A DNA stretch of 64,000 nt from positions 5,394,001 through 5,458,000 of the forward strand of contig NZ_SHKW01000001.1 in assembly GCF_004217555.1 (NCBI RefSeq), given 5' to 3'. The position numbers and the translations under genes are program-made. The notes below the pieces were generated by a model, which saw only the letters and a list, made by a program, of their open reading frames with translations, was not told the DNA's origin and searched no databases. This DNA comes from Edaphobacter modestus (GTDB lineage: Bacteria; Acidobacteriota; Terriglobia; Terriglobales; Acidobacteriaceae). This document shows, in pieces, positions 23,261-32,030 of this stretch; position 1 is the first letter of the stretch; every line of letters starts with the position of its first letter.

Positions 23261-25777
23261 CTACTTGAGGCGGGAGCCGAGCTCGATCTCGTCGGATTCC
23301 GCGAAGGTGGCGAGGATGGGCTTGCCGTCTTCGCCGTGCGAGGCGGCGAGGAGCATGCCGTGGGATTCGAGGCCGCGCATCTTGCGGGGCGCGAGGTTAG
23401 CCACGATGATGATGCGGCGGCCGATGAGGTCTTCGGGGGTGTACCACTGGGCGATGCCGGAGAGAATCTGGCGCTTCTCGTAGCCGAGGTCAACTTCGAG
23501 ACGGAGCAGCTTGTCGGCCTTGGGGATGCGCTCGGCGACGAGGACCTTCGCGACGCGGAGCTCGATCTTGACGAAGTCGTCGATGGCGATCTGTTGCGTG
23601 TCGGAGGCCGCTGAACCTGCGAAGACGCCGGAGGCGGGGGCCTCGGAGTGTGGGGCGGGAGGCCTGGCCAGCTCGGGAACGGGGGCGGAGGATGCTCCGA
23701 CCTGCGTGCCGGGGTTTTCGTGGGGAAGGAGGCTGGTGCGCGGGGCGGCTCCGGGGTGAGTGGGGTCGGAGGGCGCGGGTGCGGTGTGGGTGGTCTTCTC
23801 GTCGACGAACTTCGAGGGTGTGGGGGGAGTCGAGCTACCGTTCTGTTCGGCGTCGGTCATGATCTGGATGAGTCCTTTATCGGCGCGGGGGAAGATGGGG
23901 CCAAGCTGGCCGAGTTTGGTTCCGGGCTTGAGGCTGCCCCAGGTGAGGTCGTTGAGCTCGCCGTTGCGCGCTGCGGCTTCGATGTCGCCGAGACCGAGTT
24001 GGTCCCAGACCTTGGCGGTGGAGTAGGGCAGGACGGGGTAGAGGAGCGCGGTGATGATGCGGATGGACTCGGCGGCTGAGTACAAAACCTGGCGCAAAGT
24101 AATTATGGCGTCGGTCGAATCGAGCTTCGCGAGTTTCCAAGGGGCCTTTTCGCTAATGAACGAGTCCGTGGTTCCAATAAGGCTCCATACAGATTCCAGC
24201 AATCTGCCGAAATCGTTCTCTTCGAAGGCTTCGTTGGTTCGTCCGAGAACTACACCTACAGAAGAACGAATTGCCTCATTAAGAGGGAATGAAGTCTCAT
24301 CGTTTTCTAGAGGGGGTACAGGAGCATAACCACTCAATCTTCCAACTGCCTCACCTGTACTAAAGTATTGGCGGATCATCGACAGCGTGCGGCTGACTAG
24401 GTTGCCGTAACCGTTGGCGAGGTCGGAGTTGTAGCGCTGGACTAGGGCGTCGAAGCTGAAGGAGCCGTCCTGACCGAAGGGAATCTCGCGGAGGAGGAAG
24501 TAGCGGAGGACGTCGGAGGCGAAGAGGTCCTGCTCGGCTTTGGTTGGTGGTGGTGGCGGCTCGGGGGACGCAGATCCCTCCACTCCGCTTCGCTCCGGTC
24601 GGGATGACACGGTGTTGGAAATGGATGACGCGGTGCTGGACGTGGATAACACCGGTTTGGGGGTGAGCAGACTGCCGAAGGCGTCGAGGATGGTTTCGGT
24701 GCGGACGATGTTGCCGCGCGACTTCGACATCTTGGATTCTTCGAAGAGAAGCCAGCCGTGGGCCTGGACTTTTTTCGGCAGAGGGACGCCCGCGGCCAGC
24801 AGGAAGGCAGGCCAGTAGACGCAGTGGAAGCGAATGATCTCCTTGCCGACGAGGTGGAGGTCGGCGGGCCAGAACTTTTTGTACTGCTCTTGCTGCGCGG
24901 GATCGTCGGAGCCGTAGCCTACGGCGGTCATGTAGTTGGTGAGGGCGTCGAGCCAGACGTAGATGACGTGCTTCTTCGTAGTCCTGGAGGCGGCGGGCTC
25001 GGGGACGGGGATGCCCCAGTCGAAGGAGCTGCGCGAGATGGAGAGGTCCTTGAGGGCTCCGGGGACGTAGGGATTGCCCTTGGAGGAGAACCGCAGGTCC
25101 TTCGACTCGGCGGCTTTGCCGCCTTCGCTCAGGATGACACCTTCTGTAGATGAAGCGGCGGCGACGTTGCCGCGGAGGAAGCTGAGGACTTCGTTGCGTC
25201 GGGCTTCGGGCTCGATGCGGAAGGCTTTGGGGTCGTCTTCGTCCGCTTCGATTCTGTCGATGAGTTCGGCCTGGTAGGAGGAGAGGCGGAAGTAGAAGTT
25301 CTCTTCGGTGACGGTCTCGGTGGGTTTGCCGTCGGGGCCAATCGTTCCGGGGGGGCCGTCTACGAACATCTCCTCGCCGACGGAGTACTGGCCGGTGTAG
25401 GTGTCGAGGTAGATGTGGCCGCGCGAGTAGAGCTCGGCGAAGAGGCGCTGGACGCCCCGGGTGTGGCGCGGCTCGGTGGTGCGGATGTAGTCGTTGTAGG
25501 TGATGCCCATGCGCTGCCAGAGCGAGCGGAACTGCTCGGAGACCTGGTCGGCGAAGCGCTGCGGGGGGATTCCGGCGGCCTCGGCGGAGCGCTGGATCTT
25601 CTGGCCGTGCTCGTCGGTGCCGGTGAGGAACCAGACGTTGTCTGTGCCGAGCAGGAGGCGCTGGCGCCGGGCGATGACGTCGGCCGCAATGGTGGTGTAG
25701 GCGTGGCCGATGTGAGGGCGCGCGTTGACGTAGTAGATCGGGGTGGTGAGGTAGAACTTTTTCTGTGCGTCGGACAT
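23261..25777 (-). CDS. metG: Methionyl-tRNA synthetase with three extra segments
   Basis: 838 residues from ATG 25777 (M-S-D-A-Q-K-K), much longer than the usual 510-680. It charges tRNA-Met. H-I-G-H is near 20, K-M-S-K-S near 345, and a C-terminal tRNA-binding (OB-fold) domain begins at I-D-D-F-V-K-I-E-L-R-V near 730. The CxxC zinc knuckle is absent, as in the short-connective-peptide class. Two insertions correspond to R3 repeats: 25091-25140 puts about 40 residues between S-F-L-R-G and L-S-I-S-R, and 24571-24610 puts a Ser/Pro-rich segment after the KMSKS loop. A third Pro/Ala-rich linker precedes the OB fold. The core motifs are intact and in frame. Confidence 0.95.
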   Translation of the reverse strand: MSDAQKKFYLTTPIYYVNARPHIGHAYTTIAADVIARRQRLLLGTDNVWFLTGTDEHGQKIQRSAEAAGIPPQRFADQVSEQFRSLWQRMGITYNDYIRTTEPRHTRGVQRLFAELYSRGHIYLDTYTGQYSVGEEMFVDGPPGTIGPDGKPTETVTEENFYFRLSSYQAELIDRIEADEDDPKAFRIEPEARRNEVLSFLRGNVAAASSTEGVILSEGGKAAESKDLRFSSKGNPYVPGALKDLSISRSSFDWGIPVPEPAASRTTKKHVIYVWLDALTNYMTAVGYGSDDPAQQEQYKKFWPADLHLVGKEIIRFHCVYWPAFLLAAGVPLPKKVQAHGWLLFEESKMSKSRGNIVRTETILDAFGSLLTPKPVLSTSSTASSISNTVSSRPERSGVEGSASPEPPPPPTKAEQDLFASDVLRYFLLREIPFGQDGSFSFDALVQRYNSDLANGYGNLVSRTLSMIRQYFSTGEAVGRLSGYAPVPPLENDETSFPLNEAIRSSVGVVLGRTNEAFEENDFGRLLESVWSLIGTTDSFISEKAPWKLAKLDSTDAIITLRQVLYSAAESIRIITALLYPVLPYSTAKVWDQLGLGDIEAAARNGELNDLTWGSLKPGTKLGQLGPIFPRADKGLIQIMTDAEQNGSSTPPTPSKFVDEKTTHTAPAPSDPTHPGAAPRTSLLPHENPGTQVGASSAPVPELARPPAPHSEAPASGVFAGSAASDTQQIAIDDFVKIELRVAKVLVAERIPKADKLLRLEVDLGYEKRQILSGIAQWYTPEDLIGRRIIIVANLAPRKMRGLESHGMLLAASHGEDGKPILATFAESDEIELGSRLK
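24571..24610. repeat. R3-type repeat inside metG
   Basis: On the plus strand this reads CAGATCCCTCCACTCCGCTT then CGCTCCGGTCGGGATGACAC, an R3 variant. On the coding strand it encodes S-R-P-E-R-S-G-V-E-G-S-A. It lies between the KMSKS region and the anticodon-binding domain of MetG. Confidence 0.75.
25091..25140. repeat. R3 repeat inside metG, long form
   Basis: The ends GCAGGTCCTTCGACT and CTTCGCTCAGGATGACAC match the extragenic copy at 44394-44456. The coding strand reads G-V-I-L-S-E-G-G-K-A-A-E-S-K-D-L-R, in frame with MetG. Confidence 0.8.
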
Positions 25778-25875
25778 GAGTGAAGTAAAAGCCAGTTTAG
25801 CAGGGTGAGCGGGAGCGCTCTGGAGAGGCTTGCGCTGGCTGGTTGCGTCGGCTGAAGCCGTACGTGCAAAGCAGT

Positions 25876-25942
25876 GCGGTTCGAGCTTCGCTCGAATGCC
25901 CACCTCAGGCGCGATGAAACTGCGCCGAAGATGGGCACCCGG
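25876..25942 (+). repeat. R1 repeat copy C, upstream of metG
   Basis: GCGGTTCGAGC, GCTCGAATGCCCAC and a second palindrome GGCGCGATGAAACTGCGCC, ending in GATGGGCACCCGG. It lies in the 259-base gap between metG and the FadR-type regulator gene. No gene is seen in that gap. Confidence 0.75.
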
Positions 25943-26036
25943 ATGGGTGAGGTTCGATGGGAATGGGGTGGGGACAGGAGACACTACATCCCGGCAAGGC
26001 GGAAGAGAATCTGCCGGCACGCGGATGTGTCGGTGT

Positions 26037-26792
26037 TCAGTCGGTGATGGCGACGGAGTCCGAGTCGGCGTCGGCGGTCTGCGGCTGGTCAGCTTCGGCG
26101 GCCTGCGCGGTGCGGGCGAGGTTGAGGTGCTTCTCCATGGTCTGGCGGGCGAGGACGGGATTGCGCGAACGGATGGCCCGGAAGATCTCGCGATGCATCT
26201 CGGCGGACTCCTTGAGGTCCTGGGCGTTCTGGACGGTCTTGGAGCGGTACTCGTAGAGGTTGGCGGTGATGGTCTCCATCAGTGCGCCAAGGATGGGATT
26301 GCCGGCGGCCCGGGCGATGGTGCGATGGAAGCGCACGTCGTGGATGAGATATTCCTGCGGGTCGCTTAGGGAGGCGTACATTTCAGCGACCTCTTCGGCG
26401 AGCTCGGCGACGTGCTCGTCGGTGGCGCGCTCGGCGGCGAGGGCCGCGACGGAGGACTCGAGGACGAGCCGAGCTTCGAACATCTGCCAGGGGAGAAAGC
26501 CGTGGAGGGCTCCGAGGACAGAGAGGGAGCTGGAGTCGAGGGCGGGTGGGCCGCTGGAGACGAAGGTTCCGGCGCCGTGGCGGCTTTTAAGTACGCCCAT
26601 GGCGGAGAGGAAGCCGATTCCGGCACGAAGGCTGGAACGGCTGATTTTGAGCTTTCGGGCCAGCTCGCGCTCGGGGGGAAGGCGGTCACCGGGTTTGACC
26701 TCCCCGGAGGAGATCAGGGAGCGAACGTGCTCGACGACCTGCATGGTGAGCTGGCTGTGCGGGGTTGCGTCGGTGACGGCCTCATTTTTCAC
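26037..26792 (-). CDS. GntR-family regulator, FadR subfamily
   Basis: 251 residues from GTG 26792, which has GGAGGAG 11 bases upstream; upstream in-frame codons do not look coding. A GntR winged helix (residues 10-80) has G-D-R-L-P-P-E-R-E-L-A and S-R-S-S-L-R near 50. It is followed by an all-helical FCD ligand domain with the metal-site pattern D-V-R-F-H near 168 and M-H-R-E-I-F near 218. FCD regulators respond to organic acids or sugar acids. No obvious target gene is adjacent, since the next gene is a secreted unknown on the other strand. Confidence 0.88.
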   Translation of the reverse strand: MKNEAVTDATPHSQLTMQVVEHVRSLISSGEVKPGDRLPPERELARKLKISRSSLRAGIGFLSAMGVLKSRHGAGTFVSSGPPALDSSSLSVLGALHGFLPWQMFEARLVLESSVAALAAERATDEHVAELAEEVAEMYASLSDPQEYLIHDVRFHRTIARAAGNPILGALMETITANLYEYRSKTVQNAQDLKESAEMHREIFRAIRSRNPVLARQTMEKHLNLARTAQAAEADQPQTADADSDSVAITD

Positions 26793-27021
26793 TTCGGAAC
26801 AGACTCCTCCCTCAGGAAGTGGGAGAAGGGTAACACGGAGGGTGGGGGGACCGCTAAGACTCGGAAGGTATAGGAGGACCACACGGGAGTAGATGAAACG
26901 CAGGTCCGGCAGATGCGTCGAAGAGTATGGGGGAGTGTGGCGGGTGCCGGGCGGAATGAGATGCGCGGACATGCGCAGGCCCGCCGTGTACTAGACTTGA
27001 GTCGTCATAAGGAGGAGAAGC

Positions 27022-28059
27022 GTGCGGGTGCCGGATTGCAGACCGATTGTGAGGCGCTGGAGTGTAGGAGTGCTCACGGCAGTGTTGGCGTGCGGTGTGG
27101 CTAGCGGAGAGAAGTGTACGACGCAGTCCGCCATGACGGACACCGACCGCAATGCTCTGGCGGGCGCGGGTCGGGCGATGGCGGAGAAGGTTCTGGCGAA
27201 TGATGCTGCAGGACTGCAGGCGATAACGATTGCGGAGTACGCGCAGAATTTTGGAGCCATTCAGGCTGCGGTGGGGAATGCATCGGCGAAGGTAAAGGGA
27301 GCGACGCTGGTGGTGGAGCAGGTTTATCTGCTGGATGCCAGCGACATGAAGCCTGGCCCGGACGGTAAGCCGGGAAATGCGCAGTTTCTGTGCACGCTGA
27401 ACCGGTCGATTGCCGAGGCGGATTTTTCGATCCCATCGCTTCCAGCGGGTAAGTATGGATTTGTGATCGTCGAGGCGCGCGGAATCGCGGCTCCGTGGCG
27501 CCTGTCGTTTTTGATGGAGCAGGTGCAGGGGCAGTGGCAGATGGCTGGCTTCTATCCCGGGGCGATGACGGCGGCGGGGCGTGATGGGCTGTGGTACTGG
27601 ACAGCGGCGCGTACGATGGCGAAGAGCAAAGAGCAATGGAATGCGTGGCTCTATTACCGGCAGGCGGAAGCTTTACTGAATCCATCGGGACTGATCCTGA
27701 GCACGCACCTGGAGAAGCTGCATAACGAGCAGGCTTCAGCAGCTCCGCCTGCTTTGTCGGGCGGAATCAGCATGGAATCCCCGCTGGTGGTGAAGGGAGC
27801 CGATGGGGTGGAGTATCACTTTATCGGGCTGGGTGTGGACGATTCGCTGGCGACGGACAAGATTGACGTGATGGCTCACCTAAAAGTGGAACAGATTGGC
27901 GATGCAGTGGCGGCGAGAAAGCGCAATCTTGATGCGATGAGTGCCTTGCTGGGGGCTTATCCCGAACTGCGCAAGGGATTTCATGGTGTATGGATTGTGG
28001 CCGAGGTCCAAGGGCAACCTCCTTACGCGACAGAGCTCGCGATGAACGAAGTTCGTTAG
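27022..28059 (+). CDS. Secreted protein of unknown function
   Basis: 345 residues from GTG 27022, set by a strong AAGGAGG at 27009-27015. A hydrophobic signal segment follows the basic N-terminus (W-S-V-G-V-L-T-A-V-L-A-C-G-V-A-S). The mature part is a mix of helices and strands, with a repeated W-Y-W/W-L-Y-Y aromatic patch near 190-215. The first half (T-D-T-D-R-N-A-L-A-G-A-G-R-A-M-A) recalls SnoaL-like folds, but I could not identify a family. It is alone on its strand between regulator and nitroreductase. Confidence 0.6.
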   Translation: MRVPDCRPIVRRWSVGVLTAVLACGVASGEKCTTQSAMTDTDRNALAGAGRAMAEKVLANDAAGLQAITIAEYAQNFGAIQAAVGNASAKVKGATLVVEQVYLLDASDMKPGPDGKPGNAQFLCTLNRSIAEADFSIPSLPAGKYGFVIVEARGIAAPWRLSFLMEQVQGQWQMAGFYPGAMTAAGRDGLWYWTAARTMAKSKEQWNAWLYYRQAEALLNPSGLILSTHLEKLHNEQASAAPPALSGGISMESPLVVKGADGVEYHFIGLGVDDSLATDKIDVMAHLKVEQIGDAVAARKRNLDAMSALLGAYPELRKGFHGVWIVAEVQGQPPYATELAMNEVR

Positions 28060-28188
28060 GGGCTCGCGGCCTCGGGTTAATTCCATGCGGGCAAGATGCT
28101 ATCTTGAAGACGCCTTTGCCTTTGCAACGTGCGGGGAAGCCCTGCGGGCGAAAGACGACATCCTAAGTAAAGAAACCAATAGGGAACG

Positions 28189-28836
28189 ATGGCAGATACC
28201 AGGAAGACCTTAGCCCAGGCAATAGCGGAGAGGCGGGCGACGCCCAGCTTCGACGGAACTCCGATTCCAGCGGAAGACCTGAAGCAGATTCTTGATGCCG
28301 GTCTTCACGCGCCGAGCGGGTATAACATGCAGCCGTGGCGATTCGTCGTGGTTCAGTCGCCCGAGCAGCGAAAGAGGTTGCGGGCGGCGAGCTACAACCA
28401 GGCCAAGGTGGAAGAGGCCTCGGCGGTGATTGTGGCTTGTGGGGACGCCGACGGCTGGCGCAAGGACGTGGACCTGATGCTCCAACTGGGCCGTGAGGGC
28501 GGAATGCCGGAGAGCTACGCGGCGCAGGCAAGCACGAGCGTCTCGAATTTCCTCTCCGGATTCAGCAGAGAGCAGATGCACGGATGGTTGAACAAGCATG
28601 TGATGATTGCCTTGACGCACATGATGCTGATGGCCGAGGTGATGGGATACGACACGGCTCCAATGGAAGGCTTCGAGCAGGATAAGGTTCATGAAGTGCT
28701 GCGTCTGCCGATGAGTTACTGGGTGGTGGCTCTGCTGGGGATCGGACATCTCAAAGGGCCGGATAAGTACAACGGCGGACGATTCGAGATCAGTCACACG
28801 GTCTTCAGCGAAGAGTTTGGCAAACCGCTGAAGTGA
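28189..28836 (+). CDS. Nitroreductase family protein
   Basis: 215 residues, close to the family norm. FMN-dependent reductases of this type use NAD(P)H to reduce nitro groups, quinones or enones. The N-terminal R-R-A-T-P-S-F-D and H-A-P-S-G-Y-N-M-Q-P-W-R-F near 40-53 form the FMN site. G-I-G-H-L near 184 is the usual end motif. It is the first gene of an operon with a NUDIX and an alpha/beta hydrolase gene whose ends overlap or nearly touch. Confidence 0.88.
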   Translation: MADTRKTLAQAIAERRATPSFDGTPIPAEDLKQILDAGLHAPSGYNMQPWRFVVVQSPEQRKRLRAASYNQAKVEEASAVIVACGDADGWRKDVDLMLQLGREGGMPESYAAQASTSVSNFLSGFSREQMHGWLNKHVMIALTHMMLMAEVMGYDTAPMEGFEQDKVHEVLRLPMSYWVVALLGIGHLKGPDKYNGGRFEISHTVFSEEFGKPLK

Positions 28837-28838
28837 GC

Positions 28839-29312
28839 ATGGACACGGAGGCGGCAAGGCAAGGGCGCGAGTATCCTCAGGCGCCCATTGTGGGGGTTGC
28901 GGCTGTCGTGGTGTGTGGGGGGAAGATTCTGCTGATCCGCCGCGGACGTGAGCCGCTGCTGGGCGCCTGGTCACTGCCGGGAGGTGCGCTGGAGCTGGGC
29001 GAGACGACCGCAGAGGGCGTTGTTCGCGAGATCTTCGAAGAGACAGGGGTCGAGGCGCGGCCAGTGCAGATTGTTGCAACTCTGGACCGCATCGTTCGCG
29101 ACGAGGAAGACCGGGTGCGCTACCACTATGTTCTGGTGGAGTGGCTTTGCCTGGCGGAAGACGATGCAGCACCCCTGGTATGCGGCGACGATGCAGTCGA
29201 GGCCCGATGGGTGACTCGGGACGAGATTTTTTTCGGCAGCTATGATCTCGACGAGACTACACTGGGCGTCATTAAACGAGCCCTTGGGCTCGTGGAGACG
29301 ATGGCGCGATGA
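28839..29312 (+). CDS. NUDIX hydrolase
   Basis: 157 residues from ATG 28839, two bases past the preceding stop; GTG 28833, overlapping that stop, is equally possible. The Nudix box is complete: G-A-L-E-L-G-E-T-T near 52 and R-E-I-F-E-E-T-G-V near 65. The next strand (V-R-Y-H-Y-V-L-V-E-W-L) fits the ADP-ribose/nucleotide-sugar type. Substrate cannot be assigned. The stop overlaps the start of the next gene by four bases, indicating translational coupling. Confidence 0.88.
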   Translation: MDTEAARQGREYPQAPIVGVAAVVVCGGKILLIRRGREPLLGAWSLPGGALELGETTAEGVVREIFEETGVEARPVQIVATLDRIVRDEEDRVRYHYVLVEWLCLAEDDAAPLVCGDDAVEARWVTRDEIFFGSYDLDETTLGVIKRALGLVETMAR

Positions 29313-30268
29313 AGATCCTGGGGCGTGCCTTGCTGATCCTGGTCGTGTTTGCGGTTGCGTGCGGCCTGATCTTCTACTTCAACCCGCTGTGGGTAGCCGA
29401 TCAGCAGATGCGTCTGCATCTTTGGCGTGAGGGCGTGAAGAGTAAGTATGTCGAGGCGGGCGGATACCGGCTGCATTACTTTGAAGCCCAGCCGCAGAAA
29501 GGTGGAGGAGAACCCCTGCTGCTGATTCACGGCCTGGGTGCGCGTGGCGAGGACTGGTCGAATATGATTCCAGCCATGGCAGCACACGGGTTCCATGTCT
29601 ATGCACCGGATCTTCCGGGATACGGAAGGTCATCACGGCCGAAGGATGCGGATTATTCGATCGCGATGGAGGAGGCCGCGGTCGTGGCATTTGCGCAGGC
29701 GGTGCATCTGCCACACGCGTTTGTCGGCGGATGGTCCATGGGCGGATGGGTGGCGATGAAGATGGCGGTCGAACATCCGGAGATGGTGGATCGGCTGGTG
29801 GTGTATGACAGTGCCGGGGTCTATTTCCCGGCTGATTTTGGAGCGGAGCTGTTTGTGCCTGTCGATTCGCCGGGGATTGCGCGTTTGTTGAAGGCGCTTA
29901 CCCCTCACCCGCAGACGATGCCTCCGTTTGTGGCGCGGGATGTCCTGCGAAAGTTTGCCCGGAATGGATGGGTGACGAAGCGCAGCATGGCTGCGATGAC
30001 GACTGGACGTGATCTGCTGGACTTTCGGCTGCATGAGATTCGCCAGCCCACGCTGGTGGTGTGGGGATCGGAGGACCACCTGATTCCACTGGCGGTGGGA
30101 AGGCGGATCCATGAGGGGATTCCGAACTCGTCGCTCAGCATTGTGGAAGGGTGCGGGCACCTGGCTCCGCTGGAGTGCTGGCAGCCTGTGTCGGAGACGA
30201 CGGAGATGTTTCTGCACGCGCAGCCTCCGATGGAGCGTGGCGAGAGAACTCTCGCGGCTTCGCGCTAA
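29309..30268 (+). CDS. Membrane-anchored alpha/beta hydrolase
   Basis: 319 residues. One N-terminal membrane segment (A-L-L-I-L-V-V-F-A-V-A-C-G-L-I-F) anchors an alpha/beta hydrolase. The oxyanion motif L-I-H-G-L-G is near 73, the nucleophile elbow G-G-W-S-M-G-G near 143, the acid in W-G-S-E-D-H near 250 and the histidine in C-G-H-L-A near 280. The catalytic triad is intact. Substrate is unknown; lipases, epoxide hydrolases and haloperoxidase-like esterases share this pattern. Its 3' end overlaps the convergent ubiX gene by four bases. Confidence 0.86.
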   Translation: MKILGRALLILVVFAVACGLIFYFNPLWVADQQMRLHLWREGVKSKYVEAGGYRLHYFEAQPQKGGGEPLLLIHGLGARGEDWSNMIPAMAAHGFHVYAPDLPGYGRSSRPKDADYSIAMEEAAVVAFAQAVHLPHAFVGGWSMGGWVAMKMAVEHPEMVDRLVVYDSAGVYFPADFGAELFVPVDSPGIARLLKALTPHPQTMPPFVARDVLRKFARNGWVTKRSMAAMTTGRDLLDFRLHEIRQPTLVVWGSEDHLIPLAVGRRIHEGIPNSSLSIVEGCGHLAPLECWQPVSETTEMFLHAQPPMERGERTLAASR

Positions 30269-30897
30269 TCTTCTAATCTTTCGTCAGCGCCCCACTGATA
30301 AGCTCCGGGTTGTGGAAGGCCAATGTGTGCGAGTACGCGGTGTACGAACTGCTGCGCCATCTCCGTGGTGCTCTGCGGATGGTTATAGAGCGTAGGGATT
30401 GCGGGAAAGATGGTTGCTCCTGCCTCGGCGGCGAGCTGCATGTTCCGCAGATGAATGCGGTTGAAGGGGGTTTCGCGGACGCAGAGCACGAGCGGCCGGC
30501 GCTCCTTGAGGCACACATCGGCGGCGCGATGAATGAGGTTGGAGGCTAGGCCGTTGGCGATGGCGGCAAGCGTTCCCATGGAGCAGGGAAGCACGATCAT
30601 GGCGCTGATGGGGTAGCTGCCGCTGGCGATGCTGGCGCCGATGTCGGAGTCGGCGTGTCGGCGGAGCTTTGTGCAGGGAGAGCCGAGAAGTTTTTCCGCA
30701 AGGTCGTTGCGGCCGCTCAGGCCAAGCTCTTCGGCGAAGACGCGGAGAGCGCTCTCTGAGGCGACGAAGTGAATCCGGGAGACGCGATCGTCGCTGGCGA
30801 GAGCGCGCAGCATCTCGGCGGCATAGAGGCTGCCGCTGGCCCCGGTAACGGCGAGGGTGATGTTGTGCGCGGCTGGAGGATGTTCAGGCACAGCCAT
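30265..30897 (-). CDS. ubiX: UbiX-family flavin prenyltransferase
   Basis: 210 residues. UbiX prenylates FMN to make the prFMN cofactor of UbiD-type decarboxylases. V-T-G-A-S-G-S-L-Y-A near 18-27 is the flavin-binding loop, I-V-L-P-C-S-M-G-T-L near 105 contributes to the dimethylallyl-phosphate site, and R-R-P-L-V-L-C-V-R-E-T-P near 138 is the family signature. No ubiD is adjacent. It is used in ubiquinone/menaquinone synthesis or aromatic decarboxylation. Confidence 0.93.
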   Translation of the reverse strand: MAVPEHPPAAHNITLAVTGASGSLYAAEMLRALASDDRVSRIHFVASESALRVFAEELGLSGRNDLAEKLLGSPCTKLRRHADSDIGASIASGSYPISAMIVLPCSMGTLAAIANGLASNLIHRAADVCLKERRPLVLCVRETPFNRIHLRNMQLAAEAGATIFPAIPTLYNHPQSTTEMAQQFVHRVLAHIGLPQPGAYQWGADERLED

Positions 30898-31007
30898 GAT
30901 TATCGCTTAGGAAGGAAATCGGGCGGTGGCACGGAGGCTCCTGGATGCGATAAAAAGTTAATAGGAGCCGTTTTTAGAGAGCTTGCGGCGAAGGGATCGA
31001 GAAGCCG

Positions 31008-32030
31008 ATGAAAAGTCGACCAGGGTGCGTTATCGCCGCACTATGTGCTGTCATGTTTGCTTCGTTGCCAGGACGGAGAGCAGAGGCTTCGGTTGCCTTG
31101 CTGATGGAAGAGCCATATGGGAAGTTTGGCGCGTTCAACCCGACCGGGCACGCGGCGATGTATCTGAACCATGTTTGCGCCGAAAGCCCTACGGAACTTC
31201 GAATGTGCCACGACGGAGAGTATGGCGTGGTGATCAGCAGGTATCACAAGATGGATGGATACGATTGGATCGCGGTTCCACTGATTCCTTATCTCTATGC
31301 GGTCAACTCGATCGACGAGATACCGGTGACGGTGGATAAGGCGCAGGTGGCAGAGCTGCGGGATGCCTATCGTCGTGCGCACCTGGAGAGGCTGGCTCCG
31401 GATACAGACAAGGGAGCGGCGCCCAAGGGCGAGTGGGCGCAACTGGTGGGAGCCTCCTACGACCGGACGATCCATGGGTTCCAGGTGGAGACCACGCAGG
31501 AACAGGATGAGCGGTTTATCGCTTATGTGAACGATAGGAAAAACGTCGGGCACTTCAACCTGTTTCTCCATAACTGCGCGGACTTCTCGCGGGTTGCGCT
31601 GGATATGTATTTTCCGCATGCGATCCATAGAAACTTTATTGCAGATGCGGGACTGACGACGCCGAAACAGGTGGCGCGCTCCCTGGTGAGCTATGGGAAG
31701 AAGCATCCTGAGTTGAAGATGACAGCATTCGTCATTCCGCAGGTACCTGGCAACATGCGGCGAAGCCATAGCGTGGATGGGGTTGCCGAATCGCTGGTGA
31801 AGAGCAAGAAGTACATTATTCCTCTGGTCGCGCTGAACCCTGAGGTTTCGGGTGCGATTGTGGTGGCGTACCTCGTCGATGGACGGTTGAAGATGCCAAA
31901 GGACGCTATGGTGTTCCAGATCGACGATGTGGAGGTCACGGACTCGGCGGTCGATCGCGCTGCTACACCGGCCGGAACCAGAACTGCTCTTCGCTTACCG
32001 ACGGCAGGAACAGGGGCGCAGAATCACTGA
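31008..32030 (+). CDS. Secreted putative papain-fold (permuted NlpC/P60-like) protein
   Basis: 340 residues with a signal peptide ending A-E-A near 27. A histidine motif G-H-A-A-M-Y-L near 46 is followed much later by H-N-C-A-D-F-S-R near 187. That is the His-then-Cys order of circularly permuted NlpC/P60 and LRAT-type hydrolases, in which N-C is the nucleophile. The family is inferred only from these two motifs and the spacing. Likely activities are amide or acyl hydrolysis in the periplasm. The tail (about 300-340) is Thr/Ala-rich. It converges on the YkgJ gene with a seven-base overlap. Confidence 0.6.
   Translation: MKSRPGCVIAALCAVMFASLPGRRAEASVALLMEEPYGKFGAFNPTGHAAMYLNHVCAESPTELRMCHDGEYGVVISRYHKMDGYDWIAVPLIPYLYAVNSIDEIPVTVDKAQVAELRDAYRRAHLERLAPDTDKGAAPKGEWAQLVGASYDRTIHGFQVETTQEQDERFIAYVNDRKNVGHFNLFLHNCADFSRVALDMYFPHAIHRNFIADAGLTTPKQVARSLVSYGKKHPELKMTAFVIPQVPGNMRRSHSVDGVAESLVKSKKYIIPLVALNPEVSGAIVVAYLVDGRLKMPKDAMVFQIDDVEVTDSAVDRAATPAGTRTALRLPTAGTGAQNH

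Noticed and set aside
23261..25777. Frameshift or gene fusion in metG because of its length
   Set aside because: The frame is continuous and all catalytic motifs are in order; the extra length is explained by two repeat insertions and a linker.
25778..26020. N-terminal extension of metG
   Set aside because: It would translate repeat R1 backwards; the standard MetG start M-S-D-A-Q-K-K lies at 25777.
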